Shown here: positions 1-6,204 of the stretch, in pieces
Position numbering within the stretch: the stretch's first letter is position 1
How the letters are laid out: every line of letters starts with the position of its first letter
DNA from: Firmicutes bacterium CAG:882
GTDB taxonomy: Bacteria > Bacillota > Clostridia > Lachnospirales > Lachnospiraceae
Length of the DNA stretch: 9,084 bases
Reading direction: 5' to 3'
Assembly: GCA_000435595.1 (NCBI GenBank)
Contig: FR895413.1
Span: 1-9,084 of the forward strand
Program-made: the position numbers and the translations under genes
The notes under the pieces: model-generated
Database searches by the model: none
What the model saw: only the letters and a program-made list of their open reading frames with translations
What the model was told of the DNA's origin: nothing

Positions 1-11
1 ATGTTTTTGGC

Positions 12-75
12 GGGTCCCAAGGTCAAAAATTCTTTCGCAAGCAAGCTTGCTTCAGAGTTCTGACCTTTTGACCCT
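12..75. repeat. Imperfect inverted repeat just downstream of the HPr gene
   Basis: Arms at 12-33 and 56-75 pair through GGGTC/GACCC (12-16 with 70-74) and AAGGTCA/TGACCTT, separated by a small AA/GG internal loop. The loop region contains the perfect 14-bp palindrome AAGCAAGCTTGCTT (39-52). On the minus strand it starts about 12 nt after the HPr stop, so it would sit in the 3' UTR. The sequence after the stem on that strand has no T-run, so a classic intrinsic terminator is not supported. A REP-like dispersed element or a Rho/RNase-related 3' end are the alternatives. Only one copy is visible here and the window edge is close. Confidence 0.5.
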
Positions 76-87
76 GATATCATCATA

Positions 88-345
88 TTATAAGTTAGTC
101 TCCATAAAAGCCGCTATCACACTGTAAGCCTGTTCCTCGTCCTCTCCGTTAAAGCTGAACTCAACGGTATCTCCCTGCTTTGCGCCGAGTCCCATGATGC
201 CGAATATCTTCTTGGCATCAACCATTGTGCCGCCCTTTCCTATCTTAATCTCACTGGCAAAACCTTTGGCAGCCTTTACAAGCTCTCCTGCCGGTCTTGC
301 GTGAATCCCCTGTGCGTCCTTGATTGTGTACGAAAATGTTTTCAT
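88..345 (-). CDS. ptsH: HPr-like phosphocarrier protein (His15 kept, Ser46 replaced by Lys)
   Basis: An 85-residue HPr-family protein, the usual length, which carries phosphate from enzyme I to sugar-specific EIIA domains in the cytoplasm. The phosphorylation loop GIHARPAG is intact with His15 and Arg17. The start is the ATG at 345, because AAAGGAG stands about 7 nt upstream (352-360) and MKTFSYTIKD is a normal HPr beginning. The open frame continues upstream only through repeat A. Aligned without gaps to known HPr proteins, residue 46, the serine that HPr kinase/phosphorylase modifies, is lysine (DAKKIFGIMGLG). The protein should therefore transfer phosphate but not act as the P-Ser-HPr corepressor of CcpA. 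It lies 241 nt downstream of fruA, so it is probably the fructose-system carrier. Whether it is the cell's only HPr cannot be told here; an HPr paralogue is the alternative name. Confidence 0.9.
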   Translation of the reverse strand: MKTFSYTIKDAQGIHARPAGELVKAAKGFASEIKIGKGGTMVDAKKIFGIMGLGAKQGDTVEFSFNGEDEEQAYSVIAAFMETNL

Positions 346-375
346 GTTAGATTCTCCTTTCATTTGTGCCCGGAC

Positions 376-514
376 GTTGTGGAATTTTATATACCGTTTC
401 CGGACACGCTCCCGCTTAATTGTATTACGCAGCGGTGCATAAGAGGCTAAAATACAGCCTCTAAGCACCGGCGAATACAAAAAGTCCGGAAACGGTATAT
501 AAAAATTCCACAAC
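376..514. repeat. Hairpin element A, long inverted repeat with conserved core (copy 1 of 2)
   Basis: Outer arms 376-405 and 484-514 are complementary over 30 bp, interrupted by a single extra base. Inside, TTGTATT (420-426) pairs with AATACAA (474-480). A central hairpin pairs CGGTGC (433-438) with GCACCG (465-470) and AGAGGC with GCCTCT. The same architecture and core sequence recur at 6976-7113, in the same orientation. On the minus strand the element ends 30 nt before the HPr start codon, so it would form a large leader hairpin or an intercistronic barrier between fruA and the HPr gene. No transposase, target-site duplication or T-run is visible. It could be a MITE-like element, a REP-type repeat or a structured leader RNA. 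Confidence 0.85.
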
Positions 515-558
515 TGTCTATTGGCAAAAATTAAAATAATATATTAATATAAAACTGC

Positions 559-574
559 AAATTTTATAAAATTT
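559..574. promoter_or_regulatory. Perfect 16-bp AT palindrome between fruA and the HPr gene
   Basis: The 16 bases are identical to their own reverse complement (AAATTTTATAAAATTT). They lie 12 nt past the fruA stop and upstream of element A. On the minus strand a weak promoter-like pair overlaps the site: TTGCAG (560-555), a 16-nt spacer and TATTTT (538-533). The HPr gene may therefore have its own promoter with a symmetric binding site. The tract is very AT-rich, so chance symmetry is quite possible. Confidence 0.25.
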
Positions 575-586
575 AGCACAATGACT

Positions 587-2491
587 CTAAGCTATTTTTT
601 TCTTAAAAAGTCCCAGTAATACCGTTGCCATGGCTGTTCCGATTACGAGTGCAACAAGATACATGAGTGCATTGCCGACAACAGGGAATACGAAGATTCC
701 GCCGTGCGGTGCCATGAGTGTACAGTTAAACACCTCAGATAATGCACCTGATACTCCGGCACCGATTATACATGCCGGAAGTACATGGAGCGGGTCTGAA
801 GCTGCATAAGGAATAGCTCCTTCTGTGATGAATGCAAGTCCCATTATGAAATTGACAGGTCCCGACTGTCTCTCCTCCTTGGTGAACTTGTCCTTGAAAA
901 GTATCGTTGCAAGTGCGATGGCGCAAGGAGGAACCATACCGCCTATCATTACTGCTGCCATTATATCATAGTTTCCTGCGGCAATGGAAGCTGTACCGAA
1001 TACATAGGCTGCCTTGTTGAAAGGTCCACCCATATCTACCGACATCATTGCTCCTAGGATAAATCCAAGTAAAACCTTGCTCGTTCCGCTCATGCTTGCA
1101 AGTCCTGAGTTGAGTGCAGTGTTGATTGCACCCATCACAGGTTCAACAACGAAATTCATGCCTGCACCCATAATCAGAATACCGAATACCGGATAGAAAA
1201 GTACAGGTGCCAGCTTTTCGAGGCTCTCCGGAAGCTTATCGCATATTTTTTTCAAAAGCAAAATCACATATCCGGCGATAAAACCTGCTGCAAGCGCTCC
1301 TAAGAAGCCGGATTTACCGTTTGCAGCAATCATACCACCGACGAAGCCAAGCGCAAGTCCCGGTCTGTCCGCTATCGCTTCCGCAATAAATCCGGCAAGC
1401 ACCGGAAGCATAAGCCCGAATGCCACACCGCCTATTCCCTTAAAAAATGCAGCAGCAGGTGTGATTGTACCAAAGTTCGCTCTCTCTGCCGGCGAGAGAA
1501 GATTGATATCAACACTCTGTCCGTCAATCAGGAATGCGATTGCAATCAGAATACCTCCGCCTACAACGAACGGAAGCATGTGGGACACGCCGTTCATGAG
1601 CTGCATATATATTCTGTGTGCAAAGCTGTCCGATTTGCCCTTGCTCTTAACAGTTCCCTCCGTGTATTTTCCCGACTTGTATATCGGTGCATCCTGATTC
1701 AGTGCTCTCTCAATGAGCTCATCCGCCTTGCTGATTCCGTCCGAGACCTGACACTCAAGCACATGCTTTCCGTCAAATCTCTCCATCGGTACCTTGGCAT
1801 CAGCAGCGACAATAATACAGTCAGCATCAGCAATCTCCTGCTCTGTGAGGACATTCTTCGCACCACCCGAGCCTCTTGTCTCAATCTTGATTGTGCAGCC
1901 TGCCTTAGAAGCAGCCTTCTCAAGCCCCTCGGCAGCCATGTAGGTGTGTGCAATACCTGTCGGACATGAGGTTACAGCCAAAATCCTGCTGACTTTTCCC
2001 TCGTCAGTTTTAAGTCTCTCATCTATGCCTGCCTTCTCAGAATCGGCATCATCAACTATCTGCATGAATTCATCAACACTCTTCGCCGCGCGAAGTGCGG
2101 CAGTGAATTCCTCGTCCATAAGCATAACAGATAATTTGCTGAGCACATCGAGATGCACATTGTCCTTGGTGTTCGGCGCCGCTATAAGAAAAAGAAGTGT
2201 GACCGGCTCATCATCAAGCGATTCAAAATCAACTCCTCCCGGTATGACCATCGCCACAAGCCCCGGCTTCGTGACGGCATCACATTTTCCATGAGGTATC
2301 GCAATTCCTTCTCCGATTCCCGTTGTCGATTCCTCTTCCCTTGCAAAGACCTGTCTCTTGTAGGCTTCCTCATCGGCTATCTTACCGCTCTTAACCATGA
2401 GTGCAACCGCCTGCTCGAGCGTCTGTTTCTTGTCAGAAGGTGCTGCCCCAAGCATCACACTTCTTGCATCAAGCAAATCCGTAATCCTCAT
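587..2491 (-). CDS. fruA: Fructose PTS permease, EIIABC (fructose-specific)
   Basis: A 634-residue inner-membrane transporter that takes up fructose and phosphorylates it to fructose 1-phosphate. Domain order is A-B-C. EIIA (about 1-150) has the phospho-acceptor His67 in GIAIPHGK. A charged linker precedes EIIB (about 168-265), with active Cys176 in TSCPTGIAHTYMAAE. EIIC (about 290-634) has many hydrophobic helices, the DMGGPFNKAAY motif and APHGG near the end. The start chosen is the ATG at 2491, preceded by GGAGGAG and beginning MRITDLL as in relatives; the in-frame ATG at 2512 lacks a ribosome binding site. Stop is TAG at 587. It follows fruK by 80 nt without a terminator, so the two are probably co-transcribed. 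There is no HPr-like (FPr) domain, which fits a separate HPr gene downstream. A mannose-type fructose-family permease is a less likely alternative. Confidence 0.95.
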   Translation of the reverse strand: MRITDLLDARSVMLGAAPSDKKQTLEQAVALMVKSGKIADEEAYKRQVFAREEESTTGIGEGIAIPHGKCDAVTKPGLVAMVIPGGVDFESLDDEPVTLLFLIAAPNTKDNVHLDVLSKLSVMLMDEEFTAALRAAKSVDEFMQIVDDADSEKAGIDERLKTDEGKVSRILAVTSCPTGIAHTYMAAEGLEKAASKAGCTIKIETRGSGGAKNVLTEQEIADADCIIVAADAKVPMERFDGKHVLECQVSDGISKADELIERALNQDAPIYKSGKYTEGTVKSKGKSDSFAHRIYMQLMNGVSHMLPFVVGGGILIAIAFLIDGQSVDINLLSPAERANFGTITPAAAFFKGIGGVAFGLMLPVLAGFIAEAIADRPGLALGFVGGMIAANGKSGFLGALAAGFIAGYVILLLKKICDKLPESLEKLAPVLFYPVFGILIMGAGMNFVVEPVMGAINTALNSGLASMSGTSKVLLGFILGAMMSVDMGGPFNKAAYVFGTASIAAGNYDIMAAVMIGGMVPPCAIALATILFKDKFTKEERQSGPVNFIMGLAFITEGAIPYAASDPLHVLPACIIGAGVSGALSEVFNCTLMAPHGGIFVFPVVGNALMYLVALVIGTAMATVLLGLFKKKIA

Positions 2492-2571
2492 AACTCCTCC
2501 ATCTCCCATCATACTTTCGCTGTATGATGTATAAATTATAACCTTTTACTTCACCTTCATTATCTACTCAT

Positions 2572-3516
2572 CTATTCTATCTGCCGTAAAGCGGGGGGAT
2601 TGCTTATTCTGCGTTCAAGCTTTTCAAGCAATGCCTCAACTTCTTCATCTGTCGCAAGCTGCTCTGAAAAGGCACTCGCACTGCCTGCCGCAAGTCCCTT
2701 GTGAAAAGCATACTCATAATCCTTCTTCTCAAGATACCCTGCGATAAAACCCGCAACCATCGAGTCACCTGCACCGACAGCGTTTACTACCTTTCCCTCA
2801 GGTGCCTCACTCATGTACTCCCTGCCATTCTCATCAATGAGCACGGCTCCTTCTCCCGCCATGGACACCAGGACATTCCGTGCACCCTTTTCCTGAAGCT
2901 TCCTGGCATAAGGTATAACCTCCTCACGCTTCCTAAGCACCACTCCGAATATCTCGCCGAGCTCGTGATTGTTCGGCTTGATAAGAAACGGCTTGTAGGA
3001 AAGAACATTCATAAGCAAATCCCTTGTCGCATCGACTACGATATTCACTCCTCTTCCCTGCAAATCCGCCATAATATCCATATATATGGTATCCGGCATC
3101 GACTGTGGAATACTTCCTGCGAGAACAAGAATATCTCCTGCCTTTAACGCATTAATCTTAGCTCTTAACTCCTTAACCTTGTCCGGTGCTATGTCAGGTC
3201 CCATGCCGTTAATCTCCGTACCGTCAATGTCCTTCAGCTTGACATTGATTCTGGATATTCCATCCTCAAGCGTAAGAAAATCGGCATTGATTCCGTCCGC
3301 CACAATTCTTCTCTTAAGCTCTTCACCGACAAAGCCTGCCAAAAATCCAATTGCCGTGCTCTCAAAGCCAAGATTCTTTAACACATACGATACATTGATT
3401 CCCTTGCCGCCCGCAAGCATCTGTTCGTATGAGGTACGGTTCGTCGCACCCGGTTTAAAATTGTCAACCCCCACTATATAGTCGAGTGAGGGATTAAAGG
3501 TCACAGTGTATATCAA
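2572..3516 (-). CDS. fruK: 1-phosphofructokinase (PfkB/ribokinase family), TTG start
   Basis: A 314-residue cytoplasmic kinase that converts fructose 1-phosphate, the product of FruA, to fructose 1,6-bisphosphate using ATP. PfkB family marks are the N-terminal signature GGKGINVSYVLKNLG (about 36-50), the substrate/ATP region KPNNHEL (180-186) and the C-terminal anion-hole motif GAGD (248-251) with catalytic Asp251. The open frame extends upstream to an ATG at 3579. A TTG at 3516 is preferred because AGGAGG lies 7 nt before it and the product then begins IYTVTFNPSLDY, like family members. Tagatose-6-phosphate kinase (LacC) is a close relative, but the fruA neighbour decides for FruK. No DeoR-type FruR gene precedes it, unlike many fru operons. 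Confidence 0.93.
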   Translation of the reverse strand: MIYTVTFNPSLDYIVGVDNFKPGATNRTSYEQMLAGGKGINVSYVLKNLGFESTAIGFLAGFVGEELKRRIVADGINADFLTLEDGISRINVKLKDIDGTEINGMGPDIAPDKVKELRAKINALKAGDILVLAGSIPQSMPDTIYMDIMADLQGRGVNIVVDATRDLLMNVLSYKPFLIKPNNHELGEIFGVVLRKREEVIPYARKLQEKGARNVLVSMAGEGAVLIDENGREYMSEAPEGKVVNAVGAGDSMVAGFIAGYLEKKDYEYAFHKGLAAGSASAFSEQLATDEEVEALLEKLERRISNPPALRQIE

Positions 3517-3523
3517 CTGTAAT

Positions 3524-3529
3524 CCTCCT
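3524..3529 (-). promoter_or_regulatory. Ribosome binding site that fixes the TTG start of fruK
   Basis: On the minus strand the sequence reads AGGAGG, then 7 nt, then TTG at 3516. The upstream in-frame ATG codons at 3579 and 3573 have no purine-rich site at this distance. This supports the non-ATG start. Confidence 0.75.
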
Positions 3530-3636
3530 CTCTCCGTTTTTGATGGTTTCATTCTACAATCAAATTCATTCATAATCAATCGTACTAATTCACAAAAATG
3601 TAACTATTTTTTGTGTGCTTTAATGTTTAATGCATG

Positions 3637-3738
3637 ATTAGACATCCTCAAGCTGTTCCTTTTGTCAATTTCGTTCATTAGTTACGTGTTATTTAGTCAA
3701 AGTCATTCATGTAAATTCATGTAAAATCAATCATGTAA
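3637..3738 (-). promoter_or_regulatory. Probable fruK-fruA control region with three TTACATGA direct repeats
   Basis: On the minus strand three exact copies of TTACATGA lie at 3738-3731, 3724-3717 and 3714-3707, with starts 14 and 10 nt apart. About 40 nt further down is a perfect -35 hexamer TTGACA (3668-3663). The best -10 match is TCTAAT (3642-3637), but the spacing of 20 nt is longer than usual, so the exact promoter is uncertain. The repeats lie where an activator or wrapped repressor would bind. No regulator gene for the fructose operon is visible next to it. Confidence 0.35.
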
Positions 3739-3781
3739 CAAGAATGAGCCTTGCACATTCCTGCATCTTAATTAACAACAA

Positions 3782-3815
3782 TGAGGATAATAAGCATCAT
3801 TGCCTATTATCCTCA
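3782..3815. terminator. 11-bp perfect hairpin in the intergenic region
   Basis: TGAGGATAATA (3782-3792) pairs perfectly with TATTATCCTCA (3805-3815) around a 12-nt loop. On the minus strand it is followed by TTGTTGTTAATT, a mediocre U-rich tail. It may stop transcripts coming from the Uma2-type gene before the fru promoter. The plus strand offers no T-run. Confidence 0.4.
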
Positions 3816-3911
3816 ATCAAATTCAAAATATGTAATTTATCATAATAATCATGGTTTCTCCGTTCTTTAAACTCCTAAAATCACACCTCCACAATCAGAC
3901 ATCCCCTCTGA

Positions 3912-4043
3912 TTGATTGAAAGCCCCCTTGGCGTGGAGTATGCACTCAGTAAAACCGGTGAATCAATGCATCCAATCCTCAATGCAATGAAGGAATGGGC
4001 ATCAATTATAAGAAATCCTTCGGGTAATAATTTTTGTCAATGA
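3912..4043 (+). pseudogene. C-terminal remnant of an HxlR-family transcriptional regulator
   Basis: This plus-strand frame opens right after a stop (TGA 3909-3911) and has no start codon with a ribosome binding site. It encodes a segment containing VEYALSKTGESMHPILNAMKEWA. This closely resembles the end of the HxlR winged-helix domain, which in relatives reads like VEYSLT..GESLRPVLDAMCEWG. The N-terminal two thirds, including the recognition helix, are not recognisable in 3580-3911. The last residues before the stop at 4041-4043 lie opposite the minus-strand vestige at 4006-4124 and are probably not original. I read it as a decayed, truncated gene and the only plus-strand coding trace in the window. 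Recognition is from memory of the family pattern. Confidence 0.55.
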
Positions 4044-4124
4044 TATTCGCAATCCGCTTCGCTGCTTGCTCATATAAAATCGATGCTTTGCATCTGACCG
4101 GGTACCGGACTTGAACTCTTTTAT
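4006..4124 (-). pseudogene. Short orphan reading frame downstream of the Uma2 gene
   Basis: On the minus strand a frame between two stops reads RVQVRYP, then ILYEQAAKRIANIIDKNYYP and KDFL before TAA (4006-4008). The tail looks like ordinary protein sequence, with amphipathic spacing and no low complexity. There is no start codon with a ribosome binding site, and I cannot name a family. It may be the end of a lost gene or part of a dispersed repeat that happens to be open. It overlaps the last part of the HxlR remnant on the other strand. Confidence 0.3.
4076..4108 (-). terminator. Possible short terminator after the Uma2-type gene
   Basis: On the minus strand GATGC-AAA-GCATC (4094-4082) is followed by GATTTTAT. 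A second small dyad CCGG-GTA-CCGG (4098-4108, as written on the plus strand) stands just before it. The stem is only 5 bp, so termination strength is doubtful. It lies about 47 nt past the Uma2-type stop codon. Confidence 0.3.
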
Positions 4125-4140
4125 TTTATAAATTATGCTT

Positions 4141-4905
4141 TTACTCCATACCCTCCCGAAGCCATTTGACAATATCAGAAAAATCAATCTTAAGCCTGCC
4201 GTCGTAGATATTAACCGGAACAAGCTGGTCAAATCCATATATAACCGGGGAAACATCGCTCTCAAAGAAATACACCAGTATCTTCTCCTGTGCAAAATCC
4301 ACTATCCAATACTCCCGCACACCGGCTTCCATATACTTAGATAGCTTGAGAGCATAATCCTTCTTCTTTGTGGATGGAGAAATCACCTCCACAAGGAAGT
4401 CGGGAGCACCATATATTCCAAATCTCTTAATCTTGGAAGGGTCACACACGATACCTACATCAGGCTGAACCATAGTCTTATTATCGCAATCGAGCTGTAC
4501 GTCCACCGGCGCAACGAATGGACGGCAGTTCCCGCCATGCTCCATTATAAAGTTGGCAATCTGACGGTGAATTTCCCCACCGATGGATTGATGTCCAAAG
4601 GTCGGAGATGACATATCATAAAAATACCCGTCAATCAGCTCGACTCTCCGCTCATCGGGAAGCGCATAATAATCATCCAAGGTGTAACCGCCATTTCTGC
4701 CACGCTTATACATCGCAGTTTCCTTCACTTCGTACTTTTCAGCAAAAAATCCTTCAAGCGCAAGAAGAATATCATAACACGGGTTTTCAACCTCACCTGA
4801 GAAAATCTGCCGAACCGTTCCAAGCGGTATGCCTGATAAATCCGCTATCTGTTTATCTGTGTATCCCATTTCATTCTTTTTCACACGCATTTCCTGAATA
4901 GTCAT
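4141..4905 (-). CDS. HTH domain fused to Uma2-family (DUF820) PD-(D/E)XK nuclease fold
   Basis: A 254-residue protein. Residues about 1-57 look like an XRE-type helix-turn-helix (YTDKQIADLSGIPLGTVRQIFSGEVENP). Residues about 74-245 match the Uma2 pattern: VELIDGYFYDMS (88-99), QPDVGIVCD with Asp149, LVEVISPST with Glu173, Lys187 and GVREYWIVD (195-203). Asp149, Glu173 and Lys187 fit the acidic/lysine set of the PD-(D/E)XK fold, so the active site looks intact. Uma2 is named from a Tn5541-linked protein; the true substrate of the family is poorly known. The start at 4905 has GGAGG 7 nt upstream; a longer frame to 4977 would overlap the kinase gene but lacks such a site. It lies 68 nt after the histidine kinase and has its own promoter. 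It could bind its own operator and act as a regulated nuclease; this is inference. Confidence 0.85.
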   Translation of the reverse strand: MTIQEMRVKKNEMGYTDKQIADLSGIPLGTVRQIFSGEVENPCYDILLALEGFFAEKYEVKETAMYKRGRNGGYTLDDYYALPDERRVELIDGYFYDMSSPTFGHQSIGGEIHRQIANFIMEHGGNCRPFVAPVDVQLDCDNKTMVQPDVGIVCDPSKIKRFGIYGAPDFLVEVISPSTKKKDYALKLSKYMEAGVREYWIVDFAQEKILVYFFESDVSPVIYGFDQLVPVNIYDGRLKIDFSDIVKWLREGME

Positions 4906-4928
4906 ATAAAAACCTCCACAAGTGTAAG

Positions 4929-4939
4929 AACCAATGGTT
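4929..4939. promoter_or_regulatory. Dyad AACCA-N-TGGTT, candidate operator of the HTH-Uma2 gene
   Basis: An 11-base symmetric site lies roughly 10 nt below the -10 box and about 24 nt above the start codon. A repressor bound here would block initiation. The gene itself encodes an HTH, so autoregulation is a natural guess. Short dyads of this kind arise often by chance. Confidence 0.3.
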
Positions 4940-4948
4940 TCTATATAC

Positions 4949-4977
4949 AGAATAAGCGTTGGATAACGAAATGTCAA
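4949..4977 (-). promoter_or_regulatory. Sigma-A-type promoter for the HTH-Uma2 gene
   Basis: On the minus strand TTGACA (4977-4972) is followed by a 17-nt spacer and TATTCT (4954-4949). That gives a consensus -35, ideal spacing and 4 of 6 bases in the -10. The -35 box overlaps the last codons and stop of the histidine kinase gene. Transcription would start near 4942, giving a leader of about 37 nt with the GGAGG site. Confidence 0.6.
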
Positions 4978-6203
4978 TGGTTATTTTTATTCTCCTCAAA
5001 CTCCACTACCGCCTGAAATGTATCTCCGATTACATTAATATGAAACTCCCCTCCAAGAGCCTGCGTGTAGGCATCGACAATGGCAAGTCCAAGACCGTTT
5101 CCGTCCGTGTTTCTTGACTTATCGCCTCTCACGAACTTGCCCTTTAACTCATTTTCACCGCACTCAATCGGATGCGCCGAGACATTTATAATTTCCAAAT
5201 ATACTCTTCCCTCTCTGCCGTATGTCTTTACATGGATGCGCGTCCCGTCCATCGAATATTTCACGGCATTGTCAAGGAGGTTCTGCACAATCCTGTACGC
5301 ATACATATCGTCTCCCTCAAAGAAAATATCCTCCTCCGAAAGTCTCGTCTCAAACGGAAGCTTCTTATCGGGATGCGTCTCCCCAATATCGCTCACAAGC
5401 TGCATGACAAGCTTGTTGAGATTGAGTCTCTTTTTCTCAAGCACCGCATTGCCGCTGCTCGCCTTTGAAAGCTCAAGGACTCTGTCAATCATCTCCTTTA
5501 GAAGCTCCGACTTCTGCATAGCTACCTTGAGATAGTCGGAAAGAACAGGTGTAAGCTCCTCCTTCTCCATGAGCGCGAGATAGCCTATAATCGCGGTGAG
5601 CGGTGTCTTTAAGTCGTGTGTCACATTAGTTAACAGCTCAACACTCAACTGACTCGCCTTTCCCTGTTCCTCTATCGCCTTGTCCTTCTCCTCGACCGCA
5701 AGCTGCTGTTCCCTGCGAAGCTCGGAGTCTAGCATCCCGACTCTGTAGCTTCGCGCTCTCTCGCTCTCAATGATAACCGTGACGAGTACCGACAAAATCG
5801 GGACAAGATATATGAATGCAATTATCCAGCCATGTCCATAGTGTACCAAAGCCTCGCTGTATGACGACCAAAATCCATTTCCATAAGAATATGTATAACC
5901 CGTCCTCAAAATCACAGTTGCCGCCACAGCATACGCACCACATATAATGAGCGTGATTACAAAAGTCATAAAATACCATCTGCCAAATGCCAAGTCGACC
6001 ATGGTGTCTGCTCTTTTTTTCACAAGCATCATGACAAATCGTGTCAAAAATACTATGCTTATCATACCACTTACAAACATAAACACTATCCATCCCCCAC
6101 AATAGACATACCCATACGCCTGATAAATCACAATAAGACTCATGACAAACAAAATGCCCGCTGCCACTGCCACAATCAGATTATTTTTTTTGCTTTTTAA
6201 CAT
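4974..6203 (-). CDS. Sensor histidine kinase, four TM segments, VanS-like catalytic core
   Basis: A 409-residue membrane kinase. Hydrophobic segments lie at about 9-28, 38-61, 77-99 and 126-145, with only short loops, so there is no large extracellular sensor domain. A charged coiled-coil-like stretch (148-185) leads to the HisKA helix with phospho-acceptor His196 in TNVTHDLKTPL. The ATPase domain has the N-box NLLDNAVKYS (Asn312) and the G2 box GNGLGLAI (368-375). The usual G1 box DxGxG is not seen; the matching place reads INVSAHPIE, as in some VanS-like kinases. The start is taken as ATG 6203, 1 nt after the regulator's stop, which suggests translational coupling. A TTG at 6233 would overlap the regulator gene. 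It should phosphorylate the adjacent OmpR-type regulator; the signal is unknown. Confidence 0.9.
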   Translation of the reverse strand: MLKSKKNNLIVAVAAGILFVMSLIVIYQAYGYVYCGGWIVFMFVSGMISIVFLTRFVMMLVKKRADTMVDLAFGRWYFMTFVITLIICGAYAVAATVILRTGYTYSYGNGFWSSYSEALVHYGHGWIIAFIYLVPILSVLVTVIIESERARSYRVGMLDSELRREQQLAVEEKDKAIEEQGKASQLSVELLTNVTHDLKTPLTAIIGYLALMEKEELTPVLSDYLKVAMQKSELLKEMIDRVLELSKASSGNAVLEKKRLNLNKLVMQLVSDIGETHPDKKLPFETRLSEEDIFFEGDDMYAYRIVQNLLDNAVKYSMDGTRIHVKTYGREGRVYLEIINVSAHPIECGENELKGKFVRGDKSRNTDGNGLGLAIVDAYTQALGGEFHINVIGDTFQAVVEFEENKNNH

Positions 6204-6204
6204 C

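Noticed and set aside
346..513. Longer open frame upstream of the HPr start
   Set aside because: It runs through the stems of element A and lacks a ribosome binding site; the ATG at 345 has AAAGGAG and gives a standard 85-residue HPr.
376..514. Intrinsic terminator of fruA
   Set aside because: The hairpin is very long and has no T-run after it on the minus strand, and a near copy lies upstream of the response regulator, so a repeat element is the better reading.
1580..1969. Plus-strand open frames within fruA, such as this one of 129 codons
   Set aside because: They are antisense to conserved EIIB/EIIA coding sequence and show no family pattern or ribosome binding site.
3707..3738. CRISPR-like array from the repeated TTACATGA units
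   Set aside because: Units are only 8 bp, with unequal short gaps of 2 and 6 nt and no spacers of CRISPR size.
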